A model generated the notes under the pieces. The model worked only from the letters and a program-made list of their open reading frames with translations. It made no database searches and was not told where the DNA came from. Positions 31,656 through 45,012 of a DNA stretch of 64,000 nt are shown one piece after another; position 1 is the first letter of the stretch; every line of letters starts with the position of its first letter. Origin of the DNA: Bolinopsis microptera (taxonomy: Eukaryota > Ctenophora > Tentaculata > Lobata > Bolinopsidae); assembly GCF_026151205.1 (NCBI RefSeq), contig NC_087072.1, forward strand, positions 26,067,799 to 26,131,798, given 5' to 3'. The translations under genes were made by a program, and so were the position numbers.

Positions 31656-34600
31656 TAAAATATCATTATCATTATCAGACGTGAAATAATCAGCGATGCG
31701 TGTTGGCCAAGTGGATGAATTTATTTTAAAATTATTTGCTTTTAAAAGCAATGCCCTTTTTAGTCTCCCATAAAATAGGAGATTCAATTAATACTAATAA
31801 AATTTGATTATAATTTACCAGTCAAACGTAATTTAAATCAACAATAACGAAATTACTGGTCTCATTTTATTTTTGAAGTGGCAGGCATGAACCTGGTAAT
31901 ATTATTTTAAAGCTAGGTATGACTGTCATGGCTTCGGATAACGATTTACACGATTTAACACGATTAGAAAATTTGTTTGTTATACTGGAATAATAACAAT
32001 TTTAAAATATAAAATAAATTACTTCCCTCTGAAGTAGATCAGATGATGGGAGAGCTTCAAACATGGCGATGGAGGGAAGCGGTGTCTCACCGCTGGGAGG
32101 TAAATTAATACCCGTATCGCGATGGTAACAGGTAACGCTATTAACTCCGGTTAATGCGATTACACTAGCAGATCTAAGAGTAAAATTTATTGATGGTCAC
32201 CATTTTGTGTAGCACGATGTTGTTGTTGCAACAACACATGACTGGGTTACAGTTGTGTTCAGAGTCGAGAGGTTTTCCGGATTGTCCGTCAGAATGTGTA
32301 GTTAGTAGTGTAGAGTGATTAATCATCATCCGTATTGGACCCTGGTCGTAATAGAAACACCCCTAAAAGTTCGTTTTGACAAAAAATTTAAAACTTCTGT
32401 AATTTCATTTCTGTTTTAGTTAGGCATTTGATTTTTGGTATGCGTATAGAAAATCGATACGGCTTTAAAATGAGATGTCCGGCGACCTCCTAGCTCACTC
32501 ACAAGACTCAGTAGGAGTGATTGAACTGCGAGGGACAATTGAGGCTAACGAATTAGCCTCATCACTTTCAAAAAAGAACTTTCTCATGTTACGTCCATGA
32601 TATCCGAGTTGCAAGTATAACTATAATCCATAGTGATTTTTATTTGATTGGACACACAGTATTAGTAAACACACAAGGTTCCGGTTGAAATCTTCATAGA
32701 AAAACTACATCATGAGACCTGAATACGTAAGTCAGAAAACTTTTATGAACTAAAACAGACCAATGTCTGAAAACTCGCCAACCAGGGAATCAAAATTCGA
32801 ATGGGGAAAATCATGTACAAATAATCAGAACTCAATATTAAAATGCAGTGACAACACATAGAAACATGAAGATGAAAATATATAAATATGAAATCATCTA
32901 ACAACTACTATCCTATTTAAGCCCCAAATCTAAGTCCTAAATTTATCAATCAGTCTGGCCTCTTCTCTATCTAAATCCAGCGGCTTCACTTTCTTAACAA
33001 GAATTTCGCCGCGGTAATACCACGCACGATCAAATTTCCCTACTGCATACAATTAAATTGTTCTACTTTATTGTATCCCAGAGTGGTGTTTGGCGCATGT
33101 ACAATGTAATAAACGTTTATATTATACTAGGCGTGCAGAACTTGAAAAATCCTGCGCGCATCTGAGGTGTCGCCGTCGATCTGTATGTGGTTTGGTTGTA
33201 GATCATTTCATACTTTGCGCGGTTTTGTTTCGTGTTAATACGATATGCGTATCATGTCACGTCATATTACTGCATCGTATGCCAACTTATTGACTGTAAT
33301 AAAATATGCTGTCTCGTCTTAGTTATTATTTGTATCTAACATAAACTAATACATTTTGATTCTTAAGCTCGACACATCACAGCACCATCGACTTTCGAGC
33401 CTTTTATTTGATATAGGATTCTTTAAAAGCATACCACAATCTTGATATTATAGTTGCTTCTTGAATGTAACTGTGAAGTAACATTTGTTCTCAACTATGT
33501 ATTCCAATGCTTTCTACCATTCAGTGTCGATTAACTGTTAAATAATCAGCCCACAGCCACGAGTTTATCAGCTGACATCATAATTTTATTTGTTTTGACT
33601 TGCTGAATTTTATCACTCGGTAATTTGTTAAGCTTGTTTCACACAAATAACACCTATATTGATGATTGATCCGTTTGTAACAGTCGTCAAGCACCAAAAA
33701 CTGGTTGCTATGCCTGTAATTAATTAACTCATAACCAGCGTCGCGCGCGCAAAATAGACTCCTTTTATACACATAATTATAGGGGAGTGGTCTATATTGC
33801 GAAGGAGCAGACTTTTGTCGACACCGTAGGACCGTCGGGCCAGCTCATATATCCAAACCCGATTACTTATTCCCTACGATCTTTTTGCCTTCGGCAAGAG
33901 TAGGGAAAAAAATTCCTAATTTATAAAATGACATGTTAAAGGAGGATTTATGGGTCAAAAAACAATGTATTGAAAGGGCCGATTTCTCATAAGTCAAAGA
34001 ACTGTCTATCTTAAATTTATTTCTATGGCCATTCATGCGCAGTGCGCACATGCATGGGGTAAAGTTAAACAGTTTGTCCAAAATAGGTGTCCTCCTTCAA
34101 TTTTTGGGGCAAATTGCTAGAAAGGGTACACTGTGCAATGTATATGATGCTGTTGCTTTTGCAATCGAGTCTGCAATCCAAGCGTAGTTCCTCACCATTC
34201 TCATCTTAATTAAACAAGTAAACAAGTGTTACATCCTCTTCCTCCACACTTCTGATCCTTCAATGATCCATATTGATATAGTGATTATACTTGATCGAGA
34301 TCTAAGCTTTAAATATTAAAGGCGAAAATATGAGGCTAACCACCTTTTGAGAGGGTGAAATGAGGCTAACAAGTATAATTTTGTGTATATTTTCGAGTAG
34401 GTTCGGTATTGTGACTGTCTAATATGTAAACAATAAAGATTGATTCATCCTCTTCAAGCTCAACATTTCAGAAATCGCCGAGTCTACTTGTAGGAGGCCA
34501 AAATGAGGTTAATAAATAATTTTACCTAAAAAACTTGTAATTGTAGCCCGAAGGTTATTGAGACTTTATCGAAACTTATTTTACGTCATTAACATCCCTT

Positions 34601-34690
34601 GATGACGTCATCAAGTTAACCGTTTTTTAATTGATTTTGACAAAGTAACAACTTTTCAAATTGATTTTACACCATTTAGGAGTAATTTTA
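31656..34690. other. 3-kb region without a convincing gene
   Basis: A short ATG with good context at 32074 (MAMEGSGVSPLG then GTAAAT) could be a first exon, and minus 33733-33599 after an AATTACAG acceptor reads about 44 coding-like codons to a stop. Neither is recognisable. TGAGGCTAAC-like motifs at 34330-34520 resemble those at the right edge of the window. Confidence 0.3.
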
Positions 34691-34699
34691 TTCAAAATT

Positions 34700-37310
34700 T
34701 GAGGCCATATTGAAGTTAAATAATTGTTCAAGCATTCTGAAAACTTACCAGAAAGTTTTGTTAGCTTGCTCCTTCATAAAGATATTTGCTATTGAAGCCC
34801 TAAATGAGACTTGGCTCAAAAAGTCTATCTCTAGCAACGAAATCTTTCCTTCTTCTCAATATTATGAAGTCTTCCGCAATGAACGTACGAGAAAGACTCA
34901 TCCTCAAGATCCTGTTCGGTCTGATCTCGACGCCACTAAAACCCGACTATCAGTTAGCCTAGCCGCAGCTCTAGCCTTCCTAGAGTGTACTCATGTAGAA
35001 AGAGGGGGCGACCGCCCCCCCCCCCCCCATAAAATCTGGAAAAGGGGCCAACATTAAAGGGGCCAACATTTTTCCTGAATTTTATAAAATTCAGGAAACA
35101 TTGCTAGTTACTCTTTTGTGCCGTGTTTAGTATCTTCAAGTAAATTAGCAGGATACAATCCAGCTGTGAGCTGGCATGAACCAGAAATCTGACAATTTAT
35201 ATTACATATTCCGATATTACATGTCAGGATTCATCAGAAGTTCAGGAACCTAGCGATTATAAAATTCAGATAACTTTGCTGGTTACTCTTCTATGCCGTG
35301 TTCAGTATTTTCAATACCAGAATTTTTCAATGAACCAGAAATCTGTTAATTTATATTGCATATTCTGATATTAAACGAATAGCTGATTTTGATAAAATAA
35401 CATTGTGATCCGGCGTGATTAATTATTTTAATTGAAGTACAACTGCTGCACCCCTGACTTTTTAACTTAATTATAATAAGAGACGTATATATTAGGAAAT
35501 TTGTAATTTGATAAAATTTTTGGTGTGTGAATTAAAGGTCTTTAAAACAAAACATATTACATGTCAGGATTCATCAGAAGTTCAGAAGCCTAGCGATTAT
35601 AAAATTCAGATAACATTACTGATTACTCTTTTATGCCGTGGGAGTAAATTTCTTTTATCACCAGTTTTCGGATCCTTCATTTTATGACACTGACATCTCC
35701 TATGTCAATGATGTTAATTTTGATATTGACTTTGATCATCGGGATGTTCGTAAGCTTCTTTCAAATATCAATTCAAATAAAGCCCATGGCCCAGATGGTT
35801 TACACGGTAAAGTTCTCAAGAATCGTTCCGTAGGTTTAGCTTACCCTCTAACATGCATCTTTCGTGGTTCCTACAACAGCGGCTACATTCCACAAGAATG
35901 GAAACTTGCAAATGTTGTCCCAATATTTAAGAAAGGTAAGAAAAGTGAGGTTGAAAACTATAAACCAATACCTTTACTTGTCTAGTCATGAAAGTTTTTG
36001 AGCGCATTGTTAAACGTAAACTGCTTTCTTTGACAAGTACCCTTCTTGATCCCAGGCAGCATGGTTTTCTAGAGCACAAGTCATGCACAACCAATATTGT
36101 TGACTTTTGTGATAGCCTGGCATTGTCTCTTAACGAAAACATTATCAATTATGTTGTGTATTTGGATTTTGCTAAGGCATTTGATTCTGTAAATCACGAT
36201 ATCCTTCTTCATAAGCTAAAGACCTTATATTAGTGCTTTTCATGCAACAAGTAAAACAAATCCTTTATGTCATGTTTCCAGGGTTTGGACTGGAATTTCC
36301 CGCTTAAAGAACATCGATGGTACACTTCTCAAATTCCTTACCAATTACCTTCAAGGCCGTTATATTACCAAAGAGTAGTTATTGGTACTGAGATGTCTTC
36401 TACCCTTTCAGTTAATTCTGGTGTCCCCCAGGGCTGTATTCTTGCTCCTTTACTCTTTGTATTGTTTATCAATGATATTCCCATTGGCCTTTCGAATGAT
36501 ACTGATATTGTTTTGTATGCCGATGATACAAAGATCTGGCGTAAAATACATTCATCTTCTCATAATGCTACTTTGCAAATGGATATAGACTATCTTTCTG
36601 ATTGGGCACTAAGGAACAAACTGCGATTCCATCCAGCAAATTACCTGGGGACCCCAAGCTATTATATTTATGTTCATAATCATAGAGATTAGGCGGAATG
36701 ACAGGCTGAGCGCCGCCCAGTAATCCAGCAAAGTGTAAAGTTCTTGTTGTTTCAGGGAATCTGAATCTCCTCCATTCGCATATAATCTTGATGGCTCTCC
36801 TACCCGACTACCATGAGCCTTAGAAAAAGATCTTGTAGTCGATATTACTCCTGAGCTAAGTTGGAATAGGCAATGCGGCAGAATTTATACTAAGGCCTAC
36901 CAACAACTTGGTATGGTCAGAAGAAATGGCCATATTGTCATTGATCAGAAACGTCGCCGGGCCCTTTATCATTTAAGTCAAACGTTTGACTTAAATGATC
37001 TTATTTTTTTCCACAAAGTTAAAATAAATTTAATACCTGTATCATTTCCTTTTGTTTGGGAAAGAGAGATACTGGCAGCGGTCCACTCTACCCAATTATG
37101 GGTTTTGGTCAAATTTTATTAATCGAAACTCAATTAGTTGAACTATAGACATGTGAAATATCATATGCCTGTCTTAAAAGTTCTTCCTGTGACAATCTTC
37201 TAAAGTTGAATTGGGAAAAACGTGGTCCATCTCGTATAAGTAGGGGGTTCCAGTGCGAACTTTCTTTATGACCAGGGTCACTATGTCGTTTTATATTATT
37301 TATGTCGTTT
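34700..37310 (+). mobile_element. broken LINE: endonuclease scrap and interrupted reverse transcriptase
   Basis: At 34780-34900 an ETWL block resembles the N-terminal APE endonuclease of a LINE. After about 700 bp of other sequence, including three copies of an ATAAAATTCAGATAAC / TACTCTTTTATGCCGTG segment, the reverse transcriptase runs in pieces: 35638-35985 (NKAHGPDGL, PIFKKGKK), 35988-36233 (LDFAKAFDSVNH) and 36267-36692 (GVPQGCILAPLLF, YADD). A short foreign GC-rich insert lies at about 36690-36740, then the thumb region to about 37300. At least two frameshifts and one insertion make it dead. It belongs to a different lineage from the LINE at 5995. Confidence 0.8.
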
Positions 37311-37333
37311 AAAGTTAAACAAAGTTTCTAGCG

Positions 37334-37889
37334 ATGAGGGATGCACTACTGATATTGGTAGGATTACTTGCTGTGACTCAAAGTAGTGTCATCTTCGAAC
37401 GAGCAATAGATGCTGACACTGCAGTTGTGTTTGAGGCTGAGGATGGTCCTCTCAGAAACGGTAGTCCACCACTTGGTCCAGCTGGTGTTTTAGAGTACGG
37501 AGTTCAGGCGAGGAGGGGGTCTGCAACTCAAACCCACAGCTGTAACTACGTTAGAGGTGTTCCCTCTAATCTTAGGTATGCAAGTGAAATGTACCCGCAC
37601 GGTCTGACTCAGTTCTATCAGAAATACACTGAAGCGTACGGGATACCAGTTGTGTCTTCCAGCAGAGTTCCGGACGATGCCTTGAAGAGAGCTTGCTACG
37701 TATTGAGGTTCCTGTTGGCAGATCATTCAGGAGTCAGGAACAATTACTACCAAAGATACGGAAGAGTGGGCATCATGGCAACCACTGAGTACACCACAAA
37801 CATTCCTGAACATAGCTGGTTGGACCCTGTATTCTGGAATGCCAGGGCTAGAGGACTCGGAGCTACAGAAGATTGGCCTATCTCAACAG
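37334..37889 (+). CDS. secreted HExxH-protein paralogue, N-terminal exon, cut short
   Basis: One open exon of 185 codons ending in a GTTGTA donor at 37890. It starts with a clear signal peptide (MRDALLILVGLLAVTQSS). From [10 protein letters not shown] onward it is nearly identical in DNA to the minus-strand copy at 27596-27278, and the match goes on into the intron (to about 37960). The zinc-site exon and the ShK-like exon expected next are not found before the 19-bp satellite begins at 38097. They may be beyond it, lost, or hidden in the bad sequence at 42.7-44.1 kb. The product is probably extracellular; peptidase activity is unproven. The start ATG sits about 25 bp after the LINE relic. 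Confidence 0.6.
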
Positions 37890-38096
37890 GTTGTAAATAA
37901 GGAGCTGACCGCCCCTCCATAAATGTACGATTACTCGTTACACTATAGTACTATCTCAGTAACTTACTGTATTTTGGTGTTTATCGTCAAATTGGGTTAC
38001 TTCTGTAACTTGCAGAGATAGTACTATAGTGTAACGATTTAGAATTTGTGATTGAGATTTATAATTGTAATAATAGTTGGCCTTAAGTTATTTCTA

Positions 38097-41000
38097 TACT
38101 TGAAACGTTAGGAACTACTTGAAACGTTAGGAACTACTTGAAACGTTAGGAACTACTTGAAACGTTAGGAACTACTTGAAACGTTAGGAACTACATGAAA
38201 CAACTTGAAACGTTAGGAACTACTTGAAACTTTAGGAACTACTTGAAACGTTAGGAACTACTTGAAACGTTAGGAACTACTTGAAACGTTAGGAACTACT
38301 TGAAACGTTAGGAACTACTTGAAACGTTAGGAACTACTTGAAACGTTAGGAACTACTTGAAACGTTAGGAACTACTTGAAACGTTAGGAACTACTTGAAA
38401 CGTTAGGAACTACTTGAAACGTTAGGAGCTACTTGAAACGTTAGGAGCTACTTGAAACGTTAGGAACTACTTGAAACGTTAGGAACTACTTGAAACGTTA
38501 GGAACTACTTGAAACGTTAGGAACTACTTGAAACGTTAGGAACTACTTGAAACGTTAGGAACTACTTGAAACGTTAGGAACTACTTGAAACGTTAGGAAC
38601 TACTTGAAACGTTAGGAACTACTTGAAACGTTAGTAACTACTTGAAACGTTAGGAACTACTTGAAACGTTAGGAACTACTTGAAACGTTAGGAACTACTT
38701 GAAACGTTAGGAGCTACTTGAAACGTTAGGAACTACTTGAAACGTTAGGAACTACTTGAAACGTTAGGAACTACTTGAAACGTTAGGAGCTACTTGAAAC
38801 GTTAGGAGCTACTTGAAACGTTAGGAACTACTTGAAACGTTAGGAACTACTTGAAACGTTAGGAACTACTTGAAACGTTAGGAACTGCTTGAAACGTTAG
38901 GAACTACTTGAAACGTTAGGAACTACTTGAAACGTTAGGAACTACTTGAAACGTTAGGAACTACTTGAAACGTTAGGAACTACTTGAAACGTTAGGAACT
39001 ACTTGAAACGTTAGGAACTACTTGAAACGTTAGGAACTACTTGAAACGTTAGGAACTACTTGAAACGTAAGGAACTACTTGAAATGTTAGGAACTACTTG
39101 AAACGTTAGGAACTACTTGAAACGTTAGGAACTACTTGAAACGTTAGGAACTACTTGAAACGTTAGGAACTACTTGAAACGTTAGGAACTACTTGAAACG
39201 TTAGTAACTACTTGAAACGTTAGGAACTACTTGAAACGTTAGGAACTACTTGAAACGTTAGGAACTACTTGAAACGTTAGGAACTACTTGAAACGTTAGG
39301 AACTACTTGAAACGTTAGGAACTACTTGAAACGTTAGGAACTACTTGAAACGTTAGGAACTACTTGAAACGTTAGGAACTACTTGAAACGTTAGGAACTA
39401 CTTGAAATGTTAGGAACTACTGGAAACGTTAGGAACTACTTGAAACGTTAGGAACTACTTGAAACGTTAGGAACTACTTGAAACGTTAGGAACTACTTGA
39501 AACGTTAGGAACTACTTGAAACGTTAGGAACTACTTGAAACGTTAGGAACTACTTGAAACGTTAGGAACTACTTGAAACGTTAGGAACTACTTGAAACGT
39601 TAGGAACTACTTGAAACGTTAGGAACTACTTGAAACGTTAGGAACTACTTGAAACGTTAGGAACTACTTGAAACGTTAGGAACTACTTGAAACGTTAGTA
39701 ACTACTTGAAACGTTAGGAACTACTTGAAACGTTAGGAACTACTTGAAACGTTAGGAACTACTTGAAACGTTAGGAACTACTTGAAACGTTAGGAACTTC
39801 TTGAAACGTTAGGAACTACTTGAAACGTTAGGAACTACTTGAAACGTTAGGAACTACTTGAAACGTTAGGAACTACTTGAAACGTTAGGAACTACTTGAA
39901 ACGTTAGGAACTACTTGAAACGTTAGGAACTACTTGAAACGTTAGGAACTACTTGAAACGTTAGTAACTACTTGAAACGTTAGGAACTACTTGAAACGTT
40001 AGGAACTACTTGAAACGTTAGGAACTACTTGAAACGTTAGGAACTACTTGAAACGTTAGGAACTACTTGAAATGTTAGGAACTACTTGAAACGTTAGGAA
40101 CTACTTGAAACGTTAGGAACTACTTGAAACGTTAGGAACTACTTGAAACGTTAGGAACTACTTGAAACGTTAGGAACTACTTGAAACGTTAGGAACTACT
40201 TGAAACGTTAGGAACTACTTGAAACGTTAGGAACTACTTGAAATGATAGGAACTACTTGAAACGTTAGGAACTACTTGAAACGTTAGGAACTACTTGAAA
40301 CGTTAGGAACTACTTGAAATGTTAGGAACTACTTGAAACGTTAGGAACTACTTGAAACGTTAGGAATTACTTGAAACGTTAAGAACTACTTGAAACGTTA
40401 GGAACTACTTGAAACGTTAGGAACTACTTGAAACGTTAGGAACTACTTGAAACGTTAGGAACTACTTGAAACGTTAGGAACTACTTGAAACGTTAGGAAC
40501 TACTTGAAACGTTAGGAACTACTTGAAACGTTAGGAACTACTTGAAACGTTAGGAACTACTTGAAACGTTAGAAACTACTTGAAACGTTAGGAACTACTT
40601 GAAACATTAGGAACTACTTGAAACGTTAGGAACTACTTGAAACGTTAGGAACTACTTGAAACGTTAGGAACTACTTGAAACGTTAGAAACTACTTGAAAT
40701 GTTAGGAACTACTTGAAACGTTAGGAACTACTTGAAATGTTAGGAACTACTTGAAACGTTAGGAACTACTTGAAACGTTAGGAACTACTTGAAACGTTAG
40801 GAACTACTTGAAACGTTAGGAACTACTTGGAACGTTAGAAACTACTTGAAACGTTAGGAACTACTTGAAATGTTAGGAACTACTTGGAACGTTAGGAACT
40901 ACTTGAAACGTTAGGAACTACTTGAAACGTTAGGAACTACTTGAAACGTTAGGAACTACTTGAAACGTTAGGAACTACTTGAAACGTTAGGAACTACTTG

Positions 41001-42741
41001 AAACGTTAGGAACTATTTGAAACGTTAGGAACTACTTGGAACGTTAGAAACTACTTGAAACGTTAGGAACTACTTGAAACGTTAGGAACTACTTGAAACG
41101 TTAGGAACTACTTGAAACGTTAGGAACTACTTGAAACGTTAGGAACTACTTGGAACGTTAGGAACTACTTGAAACGTTAGGAACTACTTGAAACGTTAGG
41201 AACTACTTGAACGTTAGGAACTACTTGAAACGTTAGGAACTACTTGAAACGTTAGGAACTACTTGAAACGTTAGGAACTACTTGAAACGTTAGGAACTAC
41301 TTGAAACGTTAGGAACTACTTGAAACGTTAGGAACTACTTGAAACGTTAGGAACTACTTGAAACGTTAGGAACTACTTGAAACGTTAGGAACTACTTGAA
41401 ACGTTAGGAACTACTTGAAACGTTAGGAACTACTTGAAACGTTAGGAACTACTTGAAACGTTAGGAACTACTTGAAACGTTAGGAACTACTTGAAACGTT
41501 AGGAACTACTTGAAACGTTAGGAACTACTTGAAACGTTAGGAACTACTTGAAACGTTAGGAACTACTTGAAACGTTAGGAACTACTTGAAACGTTAGGAA
41601 CTACTTGAAACGTTAGGAACTACTTGAAACGTTAGGAACTACTTGAAACGTTAGGAACTACTTGAAACGTTAGGAACTACTTGAAACGTTAGGAACTACT
41701 TGAAACGTTAGGAACTACTTGAAACGTTAGGAACTACTTGAAACGTTAGGAACTACTTGAAACGTTAGGAACTACTTGAAACGTTAGGAACTACTTGAAA
41801 CGTTAGGAACTACTTGAAACGTTAGGAACTACTTGAAACGTTAGGAACTACTTGAAACGTTAGGAACTACTTGAAACGTTAGGAACTACTTGAAACGTTA
41901 GGAACTACTTGAAACGTTAGGAACTACTTGAAACGTTAGGAACTACTTGAAACGTTAGGAACTACTTGAAACGTTAGGAACTACTTGAAACGTTAGGAAC
42001 TACTTGAAACGTTAGGAACTACTTGAAACGTTAGGAACTACTTGAAACGTTAGGAACTACTTGAAACGTTAGGAACTACTTGAAACGTTAGGAACTACTT
42101 GAAACGTTAGGAACTACTTGAAACGTTAGGAACTACTTGAAACGTTAGGAACTACTTGAAACGTTAGGAACTACTTGAAACGTTAGGAACTACTTGAAAC
42201 GTTAGGAACTACTTGAAACGTTAGGAACTACTTGAAACGTTAGGAACTACTTGAAACGTTAGGAACTACTTGAAACGTTAGGAACTACTTGAAACGTTAG
42301 GAACTACTTGAAACGTTAGGAACTACTTGAAACGTTAGGAACTACTTGAAACGTTAGGAACTACTTGAAACGTTAGGAACTACTTGAAACGTTAGGAACT
42401 ACTTGAAACGTTAGGAACTACTTGAAACGTTAGGAACTACTTGAAACGTTAGGAACTACTTGAAACGTTAGGAACTACTTGAAACGTTAGGAACTACTTG
42501 AAACGTTAGGAACTACTTGAAACGTTAGGAACTACTTGAACGTTAGGAACTACTTGAAACGTTAGGAACTACTTGAAACGTTAGGAACTACTTGAAACGT
42601 TAGGAACTACTTGAAACGTTAGGAACTACTTGAAACGTTAGGAACTACTTGAAACGTTAGGAACTACTTGAAACGTTAGGAACTACTTGAAACGTTAGGA
42701 ACTACTTGAAACGTTAGGAACTACTTGAAACGTTAGGAATC
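38097..42741. repeat. 19-bp satellite, about 244 units
   Basis: Unit TACTTGAAACGTTAGGAAC. Variants (GTAAC, GAGCT, AAATG, GGAACG) cluster in the first 3 kb; the last 1.5 kb is almost perfect. No spacers, so not a CRISPR array. True length is uncertain because the consensus collapses at its right end. Confidence 0.95.
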
Positions 42742-42799
42742 TTGAAAATGGGGGAAAAACAAAAAAAAAAAAACTTTGAAAAAAAATTTTTTTTTTGGG

Positions 42800-42832
<33 letters not shown>

Positions 42833-43050
42833 TGAAAAGGGGGTTTAAAATTAGGGGGAAAAAAAAACAAAAAACTTTTTTGGGGGAAAAAAAAAAAACA
42901 AAAAAAAGTTGGGGCACAAAATTTTTTGGGGGGAAAAAAAAATTTAAAAAAAACCCTTTAAGGGAAAAAAACAAAAAAATTAAAAACTTTGAAACAAAAA
43001 AAAAAAAAAAAAAAAAAACTTAAAATTTAAAAAAAAATTAAAAAGGGGGG

Positions 43051-43084
<34 letters not shown>

Positions 43085-43640
43085 AAAAATTAAAGGAAAA
43101 AAAAAATTTTAAATTGGGGTAAAAAAAAAAAAATAATAAAAAAAAAACGTTAGGGGGGAAAAAAAAAAAAAACCCCCGAAAAAATTTAAAAAAAAAATTT
43201 TAAAAAAAATAAAACTTGGGAAAAAAACTTTAAAAAAAACGTTTAAAAAAAAACCTTTTAAAAAAAGGGTTTTTAAATTAAAAAAAAAGGGGAAAAAAAA
43301 AAACTTTAAAAAAAAAACGTTAAAGGGGGAAAAAAAACTTTGAAAAAAAAAAAAATTTGGGAAAAAAAAAAAAAAAAAAAAAAATTTTTAAAAAAAAAAA
43401 CTTTTTTAAAAAAAAACCCTTAAAACTTTTTGGGAAAAAAAATTGGAAAAATTTTTTGGGGGAAAAAAAGGGTTAAAAAAAACAAACTTTTGAAAAAATT
43501 TTAAAAAAAGGGGGGGGAAAAAAAAAAAAACGTTAGGGGGAAAAAAAAAAAAAAAAAAAAAAAATTTTATTGGGGAAATACAAAAAAAAAAAAACTAGGG
43601 GAAAAAAAAATTTTTTTAAAAACTTTTAAAAAAGGGAAAA

Positions 43641-43696
<56 letters not shown>

Positions 43697-44140
43697 GGGA
43701 AAAATTTTAAAAAATTAAAAAAAACAGGGGTTAAAAAAATTTTTAAAAAAAAAAAAAAATTTTGGGGGGGGAAAAAAAAAAAAAACTTTAAAAAATTAAA
43801 AAAAAAAAAAAAAAAAATTAGGGGGGAAAAAAAAACGTTTTTGGGAAATTTAAAAAATTTTTGGAAAAAAAAAAAAAAAGTTAGGGGGAAAAAAAAACCC
43901 GAAGGGGGAAATTTTTTTGGAAAAACTTGGGGAAAGGGGAAAAAAAAAAAATTTTTTCTTGGGGAAAAAAATTGGGAAAATTTAAAGGGGGGGGGGAAAA
44001 AAAAAAGGAAAAAATCTTTTGGGGAAAAAACGGAAAAGTTTTTAAACAAAAAAACCCCCCCCCCAAAAAAAACCCCCCCAATTTAAAAAAAAAAAAAAAC
44101 TTTTTAAAAAAAAAAAAAAAAACTTTTTTTTCCCCCACCT
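42742..44140. other. low-complexity stretch, probable consensus artefact
   Basis: Long A-runs with G, C and T runs in an order recalling the 19-bp unit with inflated homopolymers (AAAACGTTAGGGGG appears at about 43146 and 43530). Normal sequence resumes at about 44140. This looks like failed polishing across the satellite, not biology. Confidence 0.75.
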
Positions 44141-44171
44141 CCTGCCCCACACGTTAAACCTGTAGCCCCAA

Positions 44172-44340
44172 TAGTCAGATCAGCATCAGTGTAACATGAC
44201 TTGTCCACAGCTCCGTGTTTTTAGAGAGTCCAGGATGTATCGTCCTCCGTGTCCCATGGGCCCGGAATACGTTCAGGATTGGTTCGCTCTTTATTTCACC
44301 GGGCTTGTGCAGCGCTCCTACTTCCTGCACGTGCAAACAG
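44172..44340 (-). CDS. possible terminal exon, product unrecognised
   Basis: On the minus strand, after a CACGTGCAG acceptor at about 44330, about 50 codons stay open to a stop near 44175 (EVGALHKPGEIKSEPILNVF and onward), in a GC-rich patch unlike its surroundings. No family recognised. It could belong with whatever lies in the preceding low-quality stretch. Confidence 0.3.
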
Positions 44341-45012
44341 TTATTAATATAAACAGCATAAAGCACGATGATAAAGGCACATGATGCACATTGTTCTTCT
44401 CGAAAGGGCAAAGGGCATTCATAAGAAAATACAACTCATAGATAGCGTTGGTAACGACAATATCCCATCACTAAAAGTCGAGCAAATAGTGGGTAACAGC
44501 CCAATTTCCTCGTCACTCTACCTTAGGAACCTTACTCCTCCTCAAAACTTAGGATGCGGCGCGTCCCTGCGTAGTTACTCTGATCACCTCGCGTAACTCG
44601 ATAGTAACATCAGCCGGAATAATTGAGGACAGTTTCCCTAACATCTCCGAACATCTCGCTAGATTAATCCCAGATGCAGAGAATCGCACAGTACTTTCTT
44701 ACGATGTCCAGGAACAGGATAGTGGAAAGGTTATACAACAGCGATGGCAAATTAGTGCAATCTTTAGTGCAATATAGTGCAAATATCATGCAAACTTTAT
44801 GCAATATTAGTGCAACTTAATTTTTTAATGTTATGATTATTTTTGTAATTTTTTCATTCAGACTTTCAGATAATCACAGCTGAACAGTACATGAATATTT
44901 GCCACAAAACAAAACAAACAGGGCGGAATTTGAATAAGAAGAGAAAGGAATACTAAACGGAAAAAGCACAAGATAATGGAAGAGTACTTTTTCTTAACCT
45001 GTTTGAGTGTAA

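Noticed and set aside
38097-42741. CRISPR-like regular repeat
   Set aside because: Units abut without spacers, and the setting is a eukaryotic genome.
42714-44157. Lys/Phe/Gly-rich open frames
   Set aside because: Translations of homopolymer runs in what looks like failed consensus.
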